From NCBI GenBank assembly GCA_023410535.1, contig JAEYPR010000023.1, positions 1-64,000 of the forward strand: a stretch of DNA of 64,000 bases, given 5' to 3'. The stretch is from Bacillota bacterium (lineage in GTDB: Bacteria > Bacillota > UBA4882 > UBA8346). How positions within the stretch are numbered: position 1 is the first letter of the stretch; each line of letters begins with the position of its first letter. Below are positions 43,746 to 53,198 of this stretch, one piece after another. Under the pieces are notes generated by a model. The model saw only the letters and a program-made list of their open reading frames with translations, made no database searches and was not told the DNA's origin. The position numbers and the translations under genes are program-made.

Positions 43746-44546
43746 TTAGAACGCCGGAACAATGCTGCCTTTATAGGTTTTCTCGATATAATCCTTCACC
43801 GTGCCGCTGGTCAAGGCCTTGGCCAACTTTTGCAGCGCCGGGTTGTTTTTATCTTTGGTCCGGACCGCTAAAATGTTCACATAAGGCGATTCGCTGTCTT
43901 CGAGGAAAAGGGCGTCTTTGGTCGGGACCAACTTGGCGACTAAGGCGTAATTGGTGTTGATGACCGCTGCGTCGACATCGTTTAACACCCGCGGCAATTG
44001 GGCGGCTTCTAACGGTTTGATCTGTAAGTTTTTCGGATTTTTGGCGATATCCAGTTCGGTAGCGGCGAGTCCGGCATCTTTCCGTAACTCAATCAGTTTG
44101 GCCCGTTGTAAAAGCAACAAAGCCCGGCCGCCGTTGGTCGGATCGTTGGGGATCGCGACGACCGCCTTGTCTTTCAAGTCTTTCAGAGCTTTAATCTTGC
44201 TTGAGTAAACGCCGAGTGGCTCGATATGGACTTTGGCGATATAGGTCAGATCCAGCTTGTGATCTTTGCTGAATTGATTCAGATAGGGAATGTGCTGAAA
44301 GTAATTGGCGCTTAATTCCCCTTCGGCCAGGGCTAAATTGGGTTGGACATAGTCTTGGAAAACGACCACTTGCAGGTCGATGCCTTCTTTGGCTAATTGC
44401 GGTTTGATCAATTCCAGGATCTGCGCGTGGGGTGTGGGCGACGCCCCGACTTTTAAAACAGTCGCGGCATGCACCAGCCCCATGCCGGTGACGGAGAGGA
44501 CCGCGATTAACGCCAAGAGAAAGAAGCTGGATACTTTTTGATTCAT
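43746..44546 (-). CDS. metQ: MetQ/NlpA-family methionine-binding protein
   Basis: The 266-residue substrate-binding protein of the methionine ABC importer: KVGASPTPHAQILE, NYFQHIPYLNQF, AIPNDPTNGGRALLLLQ and VINTNYAL are family marks. The signal peptide ends GLVHAATV with no lipobox Cys, so the mature protein should be free in a periplasm instead of anchored as in monoderm Firmicutes. The gene lies 185 bases after metI, separated by structured DNA. Confidence 0.93.
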   Translation of the reverse strand: MNQKVSSFFLLALIAVLSVTGMGLVHAATVLKVGASPTPHAQILELIKPQLAKEGIDLQVVVFQDYVQPNLALAEGELSANYFQHIPYLNQFSKDHKLDLTYIAKVHIEPLGVYSSKIKALKDLKDKAVVAIPNDPTNGGRALLLLQRAKLIELRKDAGLAATELDIAKNPKNLQIKPLEAAQLPRVLNDVDAAVINTNYALVAKLVPTKDALFLEDSESPYVNILAVRTKDKNNPALQKLAKALTSGTVKDYIEKTYKGSIVPAF

Positions 44547-44574
44547 TTGGATGTTCCTCCTTATTGATTGAAAT

Positions 44575-44722
44575 TATATAAGTTGAAATAAAGAATGAAT
44601 TTTGGTTTTTCCATCCTTAAAACGTGGCTGGAAAAGAAAATTTTGAATTTATTTCAACTTATGAATCAAGGTAAATATGTCGCAATCAAGATCGTTCCAA
44701 ATATTTTGTGCGACATATATAG
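44575..44722. other. Structured intergenic element between metI and metQ
   Basis: ATAAGTTGAAATAAA (about 44578) pairs with TTTATTTCAACTTAT (about 44648) around an inner TTTTTCCA/TGGAAAA stem. A second hairpin pairs ATATGTCGCA (44675) with TGCGACATAT (44709). No ORF is present. Similar words recur in other gaps of the window. It may be a processing or attenuation element, or a degenerate small repeat. Confidence 0.55.
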
Positions 44723-44731
44723 TAAAACGGC

Positions 44732-45388
44732 TCAACGGTGGGTGAAGCGTTTGGCAAGCCATTCGCCGAGGGATTGCAGGCCTTGCACCAAGATCACCAA
44801 CACGATGACCGTTGCCAGCATCACTTCGGGTTGAAAGCGTTGATAACCGTAACGGATCGCCAAGTCCCCCAAACCGCCGCCGCCGACCGCGCCGGCCATT
44901 GCCGAGTAACCGACCAGACTGACGGCGGTAATGGTCACGCCCAAGATTAAGCCCGATCGCGCTTCCGGAATCAGTACCTTAATGATGATCTGGCCAAGGG
45001 TGGCGCCCATCGCCTGGGAAGCTTCGATCACGCCCCGGTCGACTTCGAGCAGCGCCGACTCGACCACGCGGGCGACAAACGGAATCGCCCCCACCGTTAA
45101 CGGGACGATCGCCCCCAAGGTTCCGATGGAAGTCCCGACCACCAAACGGGTAAAGGGAACGATCGCCACCAATAAAATAATGAACGGCAATGACCGGCCG
45201 ATATTGATGACCACCGCCAGCACTTGATTGACGAGCGGATTGGGGCGGATATGGCCCGGTCCGGTGATCACCAGGATGACGCCCAACGGCAGTCCCAACA
45301 AGGTTGCCAGGAACAGCGAAATGCCGACCATGGCCAAGGTCTCGAATAGCCCATTAACGAGTAAATTCCAAATCAGTGGGTTCCACAC
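44732..45388 (-). CDS. metI: Methionine ABC transporter permease
   Basis: A 218-residue permease with five membrane helices, TLAMVGISLFLATLLGLPLG near the start and the EAA-loop segment VIEASQAMGATLGQIIIKVLIPEA. VGYSAMAGAVGGGGLGDLAIRYGYQRF near the end is typical of MetI. The GTG at 45388 overlaps metN by 35 bases, so the two are tightly coupled. Confidence 0.94.
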   Translation of the reverse strand: MWNPLIWNLLVNGLFETLAMVGISLFLATLLGLPLGVILVITGPGHIRPNPLVNQVLAVVINIGRSLPFIILLVAIVPFTRLVVGTSIGTLGAIVPLTVGAIPFVARVVESALLEVDRGVIEASQAMGATLGQIIIKVLIPEARSGLILGVTITAVSLVGYSAMAGAVGGGGLGDLAIRYGYQRFQPEVMLATVIVLVILVQGLQSLGEWLAKRFTHR

Positions 45389-46421
45389 AGTTTAACACCT
45401 CGATCTGTAATCCTTGCTCCGTCAGATACTGTAATGAATCGGCGATGAGCGCGGCGGTTCCAGCCAGTTCCACTGTTAGGGAACCGAATGGAGTGTCCTT
45501 CAATAAATCAATATTGGCGTAAAGAATGTTAATATCGATCCGGTAGCGGTGAATCAAGGAGGAGATGATCGGTTGGTGGGATTTTTCGCCGACAAACGAG
45601 ATCCGGACCAACTTGCGGTTGTCCGTTGCCAGGGCGCCGTGCAACTGGCGGATCTCCTCCGAATCCTTATAGTTCAAAGCAGTACGGATAAACTCCCGGG
45701 CAAGCTCGGTTTGGGGGCGGGCAAAGACCTCCACCACCGGGCCTTGCTCGACAATTTTTCCTTGTTCCAGGATGGCGACAAAGTCACAAATCTCTTTCAC
45801 GACATGGATCTCGTGGGTGATTAGGACAATGGTCAAACCAAGCTGTTGATTGAGCTCCCGGAGTAGTTTTAAGATGGAACGGGTTGTCTGCGGGTCAAGT
45901 GCGGAAGTGGCTTCGTCGCAGAGGAGAATCTCCGGATGGTTGGCCAAAGCCCGGGCGATCCCGACCCGTTGTTTCTGACCGCCGCTCAATTGATGGGGAT
46001 AGGCGGTTAATTTATCTGATAAACCGACCAGTTCGGCCAGTTCACGAACGCGTGCTTCAATAGCTGTTGGTTTTAGGCCGGCTATCTCCAGCGGAAACGC
46101 GATATTCCCGTACACCGTGCGCGAATGCAAAAGGTTAAAATGTTGAAAGATCATGCCGATTTTCCGCCGCGCTTGGCGGAGGGCGTTTGCATCAAGTTTG
46201 GTGATGTCCAGGCCGGAAACAGTGACACTGCCGGTTTGGGGCGTTTCCAAACGGTTAATGCTCCGGATTAAGGTACTTTTCCCAGCGCCGCTCAGACCGA
46301 TAATTCCAAAGATCGTCCCGGATTGAATCGTTAGGTCGATCCCATCCAAAGCAATGACAGCGTTGGACTTTTGATAAAAGGTCTTCGATACGTTGGCAAA
46401 ACGGATTAACGGCTCGGCCAT
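45354..46421 (-). CDS. metN: Methionine ABC transporter ATP-binding protein
   Basis: A 355-residue ATPase: Walker A GLSGAGKST, signature LSGGQKQR, Walker B ILLCDEATSALD and the switch His in LITHEIHV, followed by a C-terminal NIL domain (VRISFVGEKSHQPIIS ...) that senses methionine. It is first of metN-metI-metQ. No S-box or T-box is seen in the 250 bases upstream. Confidence 0.95.
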   Translation of the reverse strand: MAEPLIRFANVSKTFYQKSNAVIALDGIDLTIQSGTIFGIIGLSGAGKSTLIRSINRLETPQTGSVTVSGLDITKLDANALRQARRKIGMIFQHFNLLHSRTVYGNIAFPLEIAGLKPTAIEARVRELAELVGLSDKLTAYPHQLSGGQKQRVGIARALANHPEILLCDEATSALDPQTTRSILKLLRELNQQLGLTIVLITHEIHVVKEICDFVAILEQGKIVEQGPVVEVFARPQTELAREFIRTALNYKDSEEIRQLHGALATDNRKLVRISFVGEKSHQPIISSLIHRYRIDINILYANIDLLKDTPFGSLTVELAGTAALIADSLQYLTEQGLQIEVLNCVEPTDLEFTR

Positions 46422-46672
46422 TGGGCGCTACGCTCCTTTACATATAAGAATAGGTCTACACGATAAATCTAAATCCCCATTATTTTAATAGGAATAAGGT
46501 AATTATCAATCGGATTTTACCAATAGTCAATAGATTTTTGTAATGAAACCGGATGTTAACATTATCGAAGCAAAAGTACAAAGGAGTTGCGGAGGGTTAA
46601 TTGGTGGCGAGTATAAACGGAACGTTTAAGTGTAGTGGAATAGATCGCTAAATCGTGGCAATATTAGTAATG

Positions 46673-47197
46673 AAATTGTCCGGGATGGGGGGAAAGGTAC
46701 TGATAAAACCGGATCTGTACTATATTATCTTTTCCGCGCTGATGTTCTTTTTTATGCTTGTTTTTATTCCGAGGCAAACGATTAAAAAGTTATTTTGGTT
46801 CGGGATGTTGTGGGGTTCGACATTCGATTTTTTGATGGAAACCGCATTTTGTTTCTTTAATATTCTTCGTTATGAACATATTCAACCTTTTAACGTCGGG
46901 TATCTGTCGATTTGGACAGTTTTGGCGTGGACTCCCACCAATATGATGCTGATTTATTTTTTACCGGAGTCGCCGAAACAATATGTGTTTTGGGTCTATA
47001 TCCTCATGTATAGCGGATTGACCGCCTTGATTGGAATCGTTTTGGTGAATCTCGGATTGCTGGTGTTTGTTCATTGGAACGCCGTATGTTGGTTTGTGCT
47101 CGGAGTGGTGTATTACTATTTGATGGTGAAGCATTATCGCTCGTTGACGGATGGCGCGAAGCTCGGCGGAGCGCTGGAGCCAAACAGGATAGGGTGA
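46673..47197 (+). CDS. Multi-pass membrane protein, function unknown
   Basis: About 174 residues with five hydrophobic segments (YYIIFSALMFFFMLVFI, FWFGMLWGSTFDFLME, WTVLAWTPTNMMLIYFL, GLTALIGIVLVNLG, WFVLGVVYYYLM). It resembles the CBO0543-type small membrane proteins of spore-formers. The start is uncertain: GTG 46655, ATG 46673 and ATG 46685 are all in frame and none has a strong ribosome binding site. Confidence 0.65.
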   Translation, partial: KLSGMGGKVLIKPDLYYIIFSALMFFFMLVFIPRQTIKKLFWFGMLWGSTFDFLMETAFCFFNILRYEHIQPFNVGYLSIWTVLAWTPTNMMLIYFLPESPKQYVFWVYILMYSGLTALIGIVLVNLGLLVFVHWNAVCWFVLGVVYYYLMVKHYRSLTDGAKLGGALEPNRIG

Positions 47198-47246
47198 GAT
47201 GGGATACTACGCTACGAACTATAATCCATGGTGAAAAAACTGGTTA

Positions 47247-47275
47247 TTGTAAAATCGTTGTCAATGGCATATAAT
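47247..47275 (+). promoter_or_regulatory. Promoter of tRNA-Arg
   Basis: TTGTAA at 47247-47252 and a perfect TATAAT at 47270-47275 are 17 bp apart, 20 bp before the tRNA. Confidence 0.8.
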
Positions 47276-47295
47276 AAATCCTGCAAAATCAATCC

Positions 47296-47372
47296 GCGTC
47301 CGTAGCTCAGTTGGATAGAGTGGCAGACTTCGAATCTGTAGGTCGGGGGTTCGAGCCCCTCCGGGCGCGCCA
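47296..47372 (+). tRNA. tRNA-Arg (TCG)
   Basis: Acceptor GCGTCCG / CGGGCGC, D-arm AGCTCAGTTGGATAGAG, anticodon loop CTTCGAA (anticodon TCG), T-loop GGTTCGAGCCC and an encoded CCA are all visible. It stands at the left edge of the accessory region, a common place for integration. Confidence 0.96.
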
Positions 47373-47385
47373 TATGATTAGGATT

Positions 47386-47415
47386 GGACCGTTCAGTGAT
47401 GGACGGTCTTTTTGT
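47386..47415 (+). terminator. Terminator of tRNA-Arg
   Basis: GGACCGT and ACGGTCT pair, followed by TTTTTG. Confidence 0.7.
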
Positions 47416-47550
47416 GTTTTGTTTATAGTCTATTCCGAAGGCAGTGTTTTTTCGGCGATCCTTTGACTGAACCTAAAAACATCGAACCCTAGCTGATTGC
47501 CAGGGTTCGTAAAGCTTCGAATCATAATCCACCCAGCGGAGTTCTTACCC

Positions 47551-47769
47551 TTACTTTTGCTCCTTCACTCCAAGCAAATAATCGGTCGACACCTCGAAAA
47601 ACTTGGCGATTTTAATCAAAGTCGCATACTCCGGTTCTCGCTGGTTACTTTCATACCGACTGATCGTTTGTTTCTTGATTCCTAAAGCAGCCGCTAATTG
47701 TTCCATAGTTAAGTTTGCTTCTTCCCGCAACGTTTTGAGACGTTCCCCGAATTTTGTTTGAATCTGCAA
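47551..47769 (-). CDS. XRE-family small regulator (72 aa)
   Basis: A single Cro/CI-type helix-turn-helix: FGERLKTLREEANLTMEQLAAALGIKKQTISRYE is split by the turn LAAALGIKKQTIS, then a short dimer tail ending FEVSTDYLLGVKEQK. The only start is TTG 47769 with a weak AAGTGGA. Its 5' end abuts an Rhs relic on the other strand, so its promoter region may have been replaced. A hairpin CGAACCCT / AGGGTTCG at 47483-47509 lies beyond its stop. Confidence 0.78.
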   Translation of the reverse strand: MQIQTKFGERLKTLREEANLTMEQLAAALGIKKQTISRYESNQREPEYATLIKIAKFFEVSTDYLLGVKEQK

Positions 47770-47771
47770 AA

Positions 47772-48208
47772 TCCACTTTAATCCAAGTCAACACAAGTAT
47801 TAAATATCTATGATGGCAATGGAATGCGGGTCAAGAAAGATGAAAGCGGCAAGACGACCTATTATCTCTACAGTGGGTCGAATCCGTTATTTGAATACTC
47901 GCCGAACGACGGTAGTTATTTATATCGGATCTATGCCGGGAATAAGGCAATTACTGAAGAAAAGGGCGGCAAGAATTTTACCACAAAGATCACTTAGGGT
48001 CGATGCGGGTAATCACCAATGCGGCTGGAGCTAAGATTGCGGAATGCTCCGTATGGGGACTTATAAAGCAAGTAGAATGAAGTATTTTGTTGGTTGTCCG
48101 CCAGTGGTAGGGCGGGGAGTGGGGAAGATCAAGGTTTGAAAGGGTAATGGTCATGTTTATTGGGTTAATGAAGAAACCTATCAATGGATAAAGAGCAACA
48201 CTCGTTAA
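47772..48208 (+). pseudogene. Relic of an Rhs C-terminal region
   Basis: 47778-48062 is closely similar to 52170-52470 of the large Rhs gene, covering the DGNGMRVKKDESGKTTYYLY to APYG part of the Rhs core, but with small deletions and frameshifts. It continues as KYFVGCPPVVGRGVGKIKV, a stop, then KGNGHVYWVNEETYQWIKSNTR, probably a decayed toxin tail. A terminator follows. It has no start and is surely inactive. Confidence 0.85.
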
Positions 48209-48212
48209 AGAA

Positions 48213-48257
48213 AAGGGACCCGCCCTAGAAGTAAATTTTAGGAACGGGCCTTTTTTA
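48213..48257 (+). terminator. Terminator after the Rhs relic
   Basis: AAGG..CCCG..CCT pairs with AGG..CGGG.CCTT, followed by six T. Confidence 0.6.
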
Positions 48258-48446
48258 TAAAATTTAAAGCGAAAAGATAACAAAATGATCTAAAGCCAAT
48301 TAAGTGGGTTAAGTAATGTTAATAATTAATTTCCATCAATTTATGTAAATTAATGTAAAAAATTATTTTGATTGGAAGGGGAAAAAGGAATCTTCTAGAA
48401 TTCAATTATTAAATTGTAATTAAAACAAAAAAACGGGGGTTGTTGA

Positions 48447-50699
48447 ATGTTTTGTAAAATCGAGAAGTTTGTTTTAATATGCATAATTGTAATAATTTCA
48501 ATCTTTATGGTTTTTCATGTTGCATATGCTCAAGAAAGCATAAAAAAAATTCAACCATCAAAAGATAAGATAACTAAAACGTTATTTAGAAATATGGAAC
48601 TTGAAGTGCCTGCGGGAGCAGCAGAACAAGAAATTACAGTGGAAGATGGAGATGTAAATCTAAGTAATATTCAAAAACCAAATAATTTTATCCTGATAGG
48701 GAAATCTTTTAGGTTTGGCCCCCATGGTTTAAAATTTCCTAATGACAAGCCTTTAAGTGTTAAATTGAAATTTGATCAACAGCCTGATGCGCCACCTGTA
48801 TTAGGTGCAAAGCTTTATTATGTTAATCAAGATACAAATACCTTAGAATTAGTTTCTGATCAAAAATATGATTATAATCAGAATACATTAGAAGCTAAAA
48901 TTGGGCATTTTAGCACGTATGTTACAGGTGTAACACCTGGATGGGATGGGAATGGATTAAATCCTTTCACCGACTACATCAATAACGGTGTTGAACATAT
49001 ATCGCTTTCCAATTTAATTCTTACAATTATTCATCCTGTTTATACTGTTACATCACGGAGTTCAACCCTAAATATAAATTTGGTTTTTAATAATTACGAA
49101 ACCAACATATTTGGAAATGATATTAGTGATGATCTTAAACTATATAAAGGTTGGAGATTTGATTTTCCTTACTTCATGAAAGAGATCTTACATTTACCGG
49201 GTGGAGCATCATTTGGAACACGGAGTAAGATTGGGGATTGTAAAATTGAAGGGAAAACATTTAACATATATGAAGATGATATTGTTTTCGCAATTTATCG
49301 GAGTAATACCGACGGACGAGAAAGCGGGACTATCGTTTACTTATCGGATGGAACAAGGATAGAAAAAATAACTAATGGATATAAAATAACAGATAGGAAC
49401 AAGAATTGGATTCAACTTAATATAGTTCAAAAGAGTTTCTATCGAACAGGTGGCGATGGATCAATTAATTATTTTCAGTTAAATTCAATTAATGATTCAG
49501 TTGGTCATGTTTTCAATTTCATATATAAAACACCTTCACAAGCTTATCAAAATATAAAAGATTTAGATAGAATCGAGCAAGTCTTAAATAATGGTTCGAA
49601 AAAAACTATTTTTACTATTCAAAGAACTAATGATGTATTTAAATTTATTGATGCGGAAAACAGAACTACTACATATAATTTATCAACATCTCATAAAGGT
49701 CGTGTTATTGATATAACTTATCCGAACAATACAAAGACAAGTTTTGCTTACATAGATAATGGCTCTAATGTGCTAAAGGTTTCTTCTCAAAAATTCTACC
49801 ATGGTAATGGATCCTTATTTAAAACTATCCAATACACACCAACCATTGATCCCACATTACCATATCTTAAAAATTTAAGAGTTCAAGATGGAATTAGCAG
49901 CACATACTATTCATTTAAATATGGATGTACAACTAGTTTGGAAGTAAGTGACGATGAGAATAAAAAACTGCGATTAATTGAGTATAATTATTCAAGATAT
50001 ACTGGACTTGATGGTGCTGCATATCATTCAAGCCCTATTATGGTCAAAACAGTGAATTATCTAGCTGATGGGTCAACTCTAAGTCCTTACAGTAGTACTT
50101 TCCAATACGAGTATGACAAATGGGGTAATTGTACTCGTATTATAGATCCTTATAATACAGAAACTCGAATGGCATATGCCAATACAAATAGTGAAAAAAA
50201 TCTTAGTATTTTTAATTCTATATATCAACCAGCCAAATACCCGAATTTTATTGCTAAGGGGTATTCAAATTCAACTGATTTTGCGGGTTTTGATCGATTA
50301 TTGACAAAAGCAACAATTATTAATGATGCCATTGGAAACACTCCCAAATTACAGCAAATTCATTATCAATATGATACAAGAGGTAGTTTAATAACTGAAA
50401 CGCAAATTAGTGACACAGCTCCATATGAATTAAATACAACATATTCTTACGATACTTATGGGAATTTAATTAGTAAAACAGATCCAAACAACAGTACCCT
50501 TTGTTATGAGTATGCTGCACTAGCTCCCTATAATTCAGGTTATTTAACCCGAGTTTATAACCCAAATATAACTTTTAATTTCATTTATGATTATGATGTA
50601 AACTCCGGACTTAAGACAAAAGTAACAGATCCAAAAGGCAATACTTATAAATATGAATATGATTTAATTGGCCGTAATGACAAAAGAGTATTTAGATAA
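48447..50699 (+). CDS. Rhs-repeat toxin protein, N-terminal part (gene split by frameshift)
   Basis: The 750-codon ORF starts with a signal peptide (to AYAQE), has a ZU5/GAIN-like region (VPAGAAEQEITVEDGDV ... IGHFSTYVTGV) and then YD-type repeats. It ends YEYDLIGRNDKRVFR and a stop; deleting one A near 50677 would give YDLIGRMTKEYLDN and join it in frame to the next ORF. The DNA here is much more AT-rich than in the following part. With the rest, the protein would be about 1,577 residues, secreted through the Sec route. Either a true frameshift or a sequence error is possible. Confidence 0.85.
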   Translation: MFCKIEKFVLICIIVIISIFMVFHVAYAQESIKKIQPSKDKITKTLFRNMELEVPAGAAEQEITVEDGDVNLSNIQKPNNFILIGKSFRFGPHGLKFPNDKPLSVKLKFDQQPDAPPVLGAKLYYVNQDTNTLELVSDQKYDYNQNTLEAKIGHFSTYVTGVTPGWDGNGLNPFTDYINNGVEHISLSNLILTIIHPVYTVTSRSSTLNINLVFNNYETNIFGNDISDDLKLYKGWRFDFPYFMKEILHLPGGASFGTRSKIGDCKIEGKTFNIYEDDIVFAIYRSNTDGRESGTIVYLSDGTRIEKITNGYKITDRNKNWIQLNIVQKSFYRTGGDGSINYFQLNSINDSVGHVFNFIYKTPSQAYQNIKDLDRIEQVLNNGSKKTIFTIQRTNDVFKFIDAENRTTTYNLSTSHKGRVIDITYPNNTKTSFAYIDNGSNVLKVSSQKFYHGNGSLFKTIQYTPTIDPTLPYLKNLRVQDGISSTYYSFKYGCTTSLEVSDDENKKLRLIEYNYSRYTGLDGAAYHSSPIMVKTVNYLADGSTLSPYSSTFQYEYDKWGNCTRIIDPYNTETRMAYANTNSEKNLSIFNSIYQPAKYPNFIAKGYSNSTDFAGFDRLLTKATIINDAIGNTPKLQQIHYQYDTRGSLITETQISDTAPYELNTTYSYDTYGNLISKTDPNNSTLCYEYAALAPYNSGYLTRVYNPNITFNFIYDYDVNSGLKTKVTDPKGNTYKYEYDLIGRNDKRVFR

Positions 50700-53181
50700 T
50701 AATACCCCTACTATTGGGATTAGCCGCGTCATCCGCTATTATGACAGCGACAGTCATATCGAACTGGATTTCGGTGGCGGCGTGGAGAACCGCTGGGAGT
50801 ATGGGCGGATTTACTATAATCAGCTTGTTGGGAAACCGGAATTAGTTCAAAGGAAAAACGGCAACAACTGGGTCGCTATTAAGACTATTAACTACGACAT
50901 CATTGGTCGGGTCCTTAGCGAAACAGACGGTGAGGGACATACCACTTCGTATGAGTATGATGCTTTAAACCGAGAGATCAAAACGGTTCAATCTGATACA
51001 ACGTATACAACCTTCGCCTGGGATGATTGCAAGGTAACCGTCACTGACGCCAAAGGCAATATCAAAACTCAATACTACGACCTGCTCGACCGGCTGATTC
51101 AAGTGGACGAGTATCCACAAGCTGGTGCTACCTATTCAACGAAATATTTGTATGATACTTATTTTGACCAAGAAAAGAAGGCTTCTCATCTGGTACGGGT
51201 GACTAACGCCCAGAATGCCAATACGAATTATACCTACGACCATCTTGGCCGGTTACTTCAAGTCGATTACCCGCAAGACGGCCCGAACCCGATGAAACCG
51301 GAAGTTTACAGTTATGATCCGGTCGGTAACTTAATATCCAAAACAGTCAACGGCAAAACGAAATCTTTGGAGTATGAGTTTTATGCCGGTTACCGGGTCA
51401 CAAAAGTGACCGAACCGGACAACCGAACGGTAACTTATCAGTATGACAATAACGATAATGTCACCGCTCAAACCGTTTCCAACGGCGTTAGTTACAATTT
51501 CAATTACGACGCCCGGAACCGGGTGACCGGTTCAACCTCAACCATCGATGGCCGCAACTTCGTCTTTGGTTACGGCTACGACCTGTTTGGCCGCACTACC
51601 AGTATTACTTACCCCAATCGCGCTAATCCGGTCACCTATCAATATGACGATCTGGACCGGTTGCAAAGCATCGGAGATTTTGTCAATTCCTGCAGCTATG
51701 ACTTGGATAATAAGTTGATTCAGATGGTCTATAGTAATGGTGTAACCAACAACTATACCTATGATGTTAATGACCGGCCAACCAACATCAACGCAGGTGG
51801 AGGCAGCTTATTAAACCTGAACTACACATACGACTCAGTTGGTAATATCAAGCAAATCAATAGTGATTATTATGACTATGATGGGATGAACCGGTTGACC
51901 TGGTACGGAAATAAGCCCTTCTCACAATTGGCAACGGCCAACGGCACCCGCTGGAGTTACGACGACGTCGGCAACATGACCGGTAAGGAGAAGTTTTTAA
52001 ACGGTGGCAGTCAGGGAGTCACCTCGTTTAGTTACGACTTGGCGAATCGTTTATGGTCAATGGGTTCCATAACCTATGACAATGATGCGCTTGGGGCACG
52101 AATCGGGAAATATAACGGAGCAACTTGGCAATATATTTACGACGGCGAATCCCGTTTAACCCAAGTCAACAAAAACGGAGTTGCCCAAGTATCAAACATC
52201 TATGATGGCAACGGAATGCGGGTCAAGAAAGATGAAAGCGGCAAGACGACCTATTATCTCTACAGCGGGTCGAATCCGTTACTGGAGTATTCGCCGAACG
52301 ACGGTAGTTATTTATATCGGATCTATGCCGGGAATAAGGCAATTGCCGAAGAAAAGAACGGTGTGGTAAAATTTTACCATAAGGATCACTTAGGGTCGAC
52401 GCGGGTAGTGACCAATGCGGTCGGAGCGAAGATTGCGGAGTATAAGTTTGCTCCGTATGGGGAGAAAGAGATTAGTTCCGGAGATGGGACGGATTATGGA
52501 TTTACGGATAAGACAGAAGATGCCTCAACCGGGTTGAAGTATTTCGGGGCGAGGTTTTATGATGCGGAAGTGGGGAGGTTTATTAACCTTGATCCGAAGA
52601 AAGATGGTTTGAATTGGTTTGAATTTTGCAGAAACAATCCTGTTCTATATGTAGATCCTAATGGTTTGGAAGTTTATGTTGGACGTACTAAAATACCTTA
52701 TTCCGGCCCACTAATTGGAGGATTTGGGATTGTGAAGACGGCATATCATACGTTTGTTTTGGTTACAAATAAGCCAATTACAGAAGAAGGGGTAACTGGA
52801 TTGGTATTTGAAGCTGGGCCAAGTAAACCTAATGCCGACACTCCTTTTGGCACTTTAGAAGTTGCAAGATATACATCTCCAGAACAAGCTATTGCGGATC
52901 CAAAAAAGTATGGCTTACAAGAGATTCCAACACCAGAAATGTACAATAGTTGGGTTGAATTCAAAGATCAAATTGTAGAAACATACTTGTCTTATTTTGA
53001 TATGGAACACCCGAACTATGATCCTATTCCGACAACAGAATTCAGAAATTCAAATTCCTTTACGGGAAGTATCCTGAGAAGTAACGGTTCAGGATGGCAT
53101 CCAGATTATTGGGTACCGGGATTTGATAATCAAATTGAATTTTCTGAGGGTTTAGACTACTGTGGATGGGGAAATTATTAA
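50668..53181 (+). CDS. Rhs-repeat toxin protein, core and C-terminal toxin-like part
   Basis: This ORF continues the Rhs gene in the next frame. It has many YD repeats (YEYDALNRE, YTYDHLGRL, YQYDDLDRL) and the Rhs core FYHKDHLGSTRVV ... GLKYFGARFYDAEVGRFINLDP. After NPVLYVDPNGLE, the usual hinge, comes a variable 170-residue C-terminus with YHTFVLVTNKPI and a NSNSFTGSIL segment; this could be a papain-like or amidase-type toxin, but I cannot name it. The core has the base composition of the host region; the tip is again AT-rich, as expected for swapped toxin tips. A lipoprotein gene follows at once. Confidence 0.85.
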   Translation: MAVMTKEYLDNNTPTIGISRVIRYYDSDSHIELDFGGGVENRWEYGRIYYNQLVGKPELVQRKNGNNWVAIKTINYDIIGRVLSETDGEGHTTSYEYDALNREIKTVQSDTTYTTFAWDDCKVTVTDAKGNIKTQYYDLLDRLIQVDEYPQAGATYSTKYLYDTYFDQEKKASHLVRVTNAQNANTNYTYDHLGRLLQVDYPQDGPNPMKPEVYSYDPVGNLISKTVNGKTKSLEYEFYAGYRVTKVTEPDNRTVTYQYDNNDNVTAQTVSNGVSYNFNYDARNRVTGSTSTIDGRNFVFGYGYDLFGRTTSITYPNRANPVTYQYDDLDRLQSIGDFVNSCSYDLDNKLIQMVYSNGVTNNYTYDVNDRPTNINAGGGSLLNLNYTYDSVGNIKQINSDYYDYDGMNRLTWYGNKPFSQLATANGTRWSYDDVGNMTGKEKFLNGGSQGVTSFSYDLANRLWSMGSITYDNDALGARIGKYNGATWQYIYDGESRLTQVNKNGVAQVSNIYDGNGMRVKKDESGKTTYYLYSGSNPLLEYSPNDGSYLYRIYAGNKAIAEEKNGVVKFYHKDHLGSTRVVTNAVGAKIAEYKFAPYGEKEISSGDGTDYGFTDKTEDASTGLKYFGARFYDAEVGRFINLDPKKDGLNWFEFCRNNPVLYVDPNGLEVYVGRTKIPYSGPLIGGFGIVKTAYHTFVLVTNKPITEEGVTGLVFEAGPSKPNADTPFGTLEVARYTSPEQAIADPKKYGLQEIPTPEMYNSWVEFKDQIVETYLSYFDMEHPNYDPIPTTEFRNSNSFTGSILRSNGSGWHPDYWVPGFDNQIEFSEGLDYCGWGNY

Positions 53182-53198
53182 CTACAGGATGGTGAAAA

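Noticed and set aside
46422..46672. SAM riboswitch or T-box ahead of metN
   Set aside because: None of the conserved S-box words is present on the minus strand.
47810..48034. Plus-strand ORF within the Rhs relic
   Set aside because: It is an out-of-frame reading of the Rhs core; the same false frame appears over the intact core at 52181-52369.
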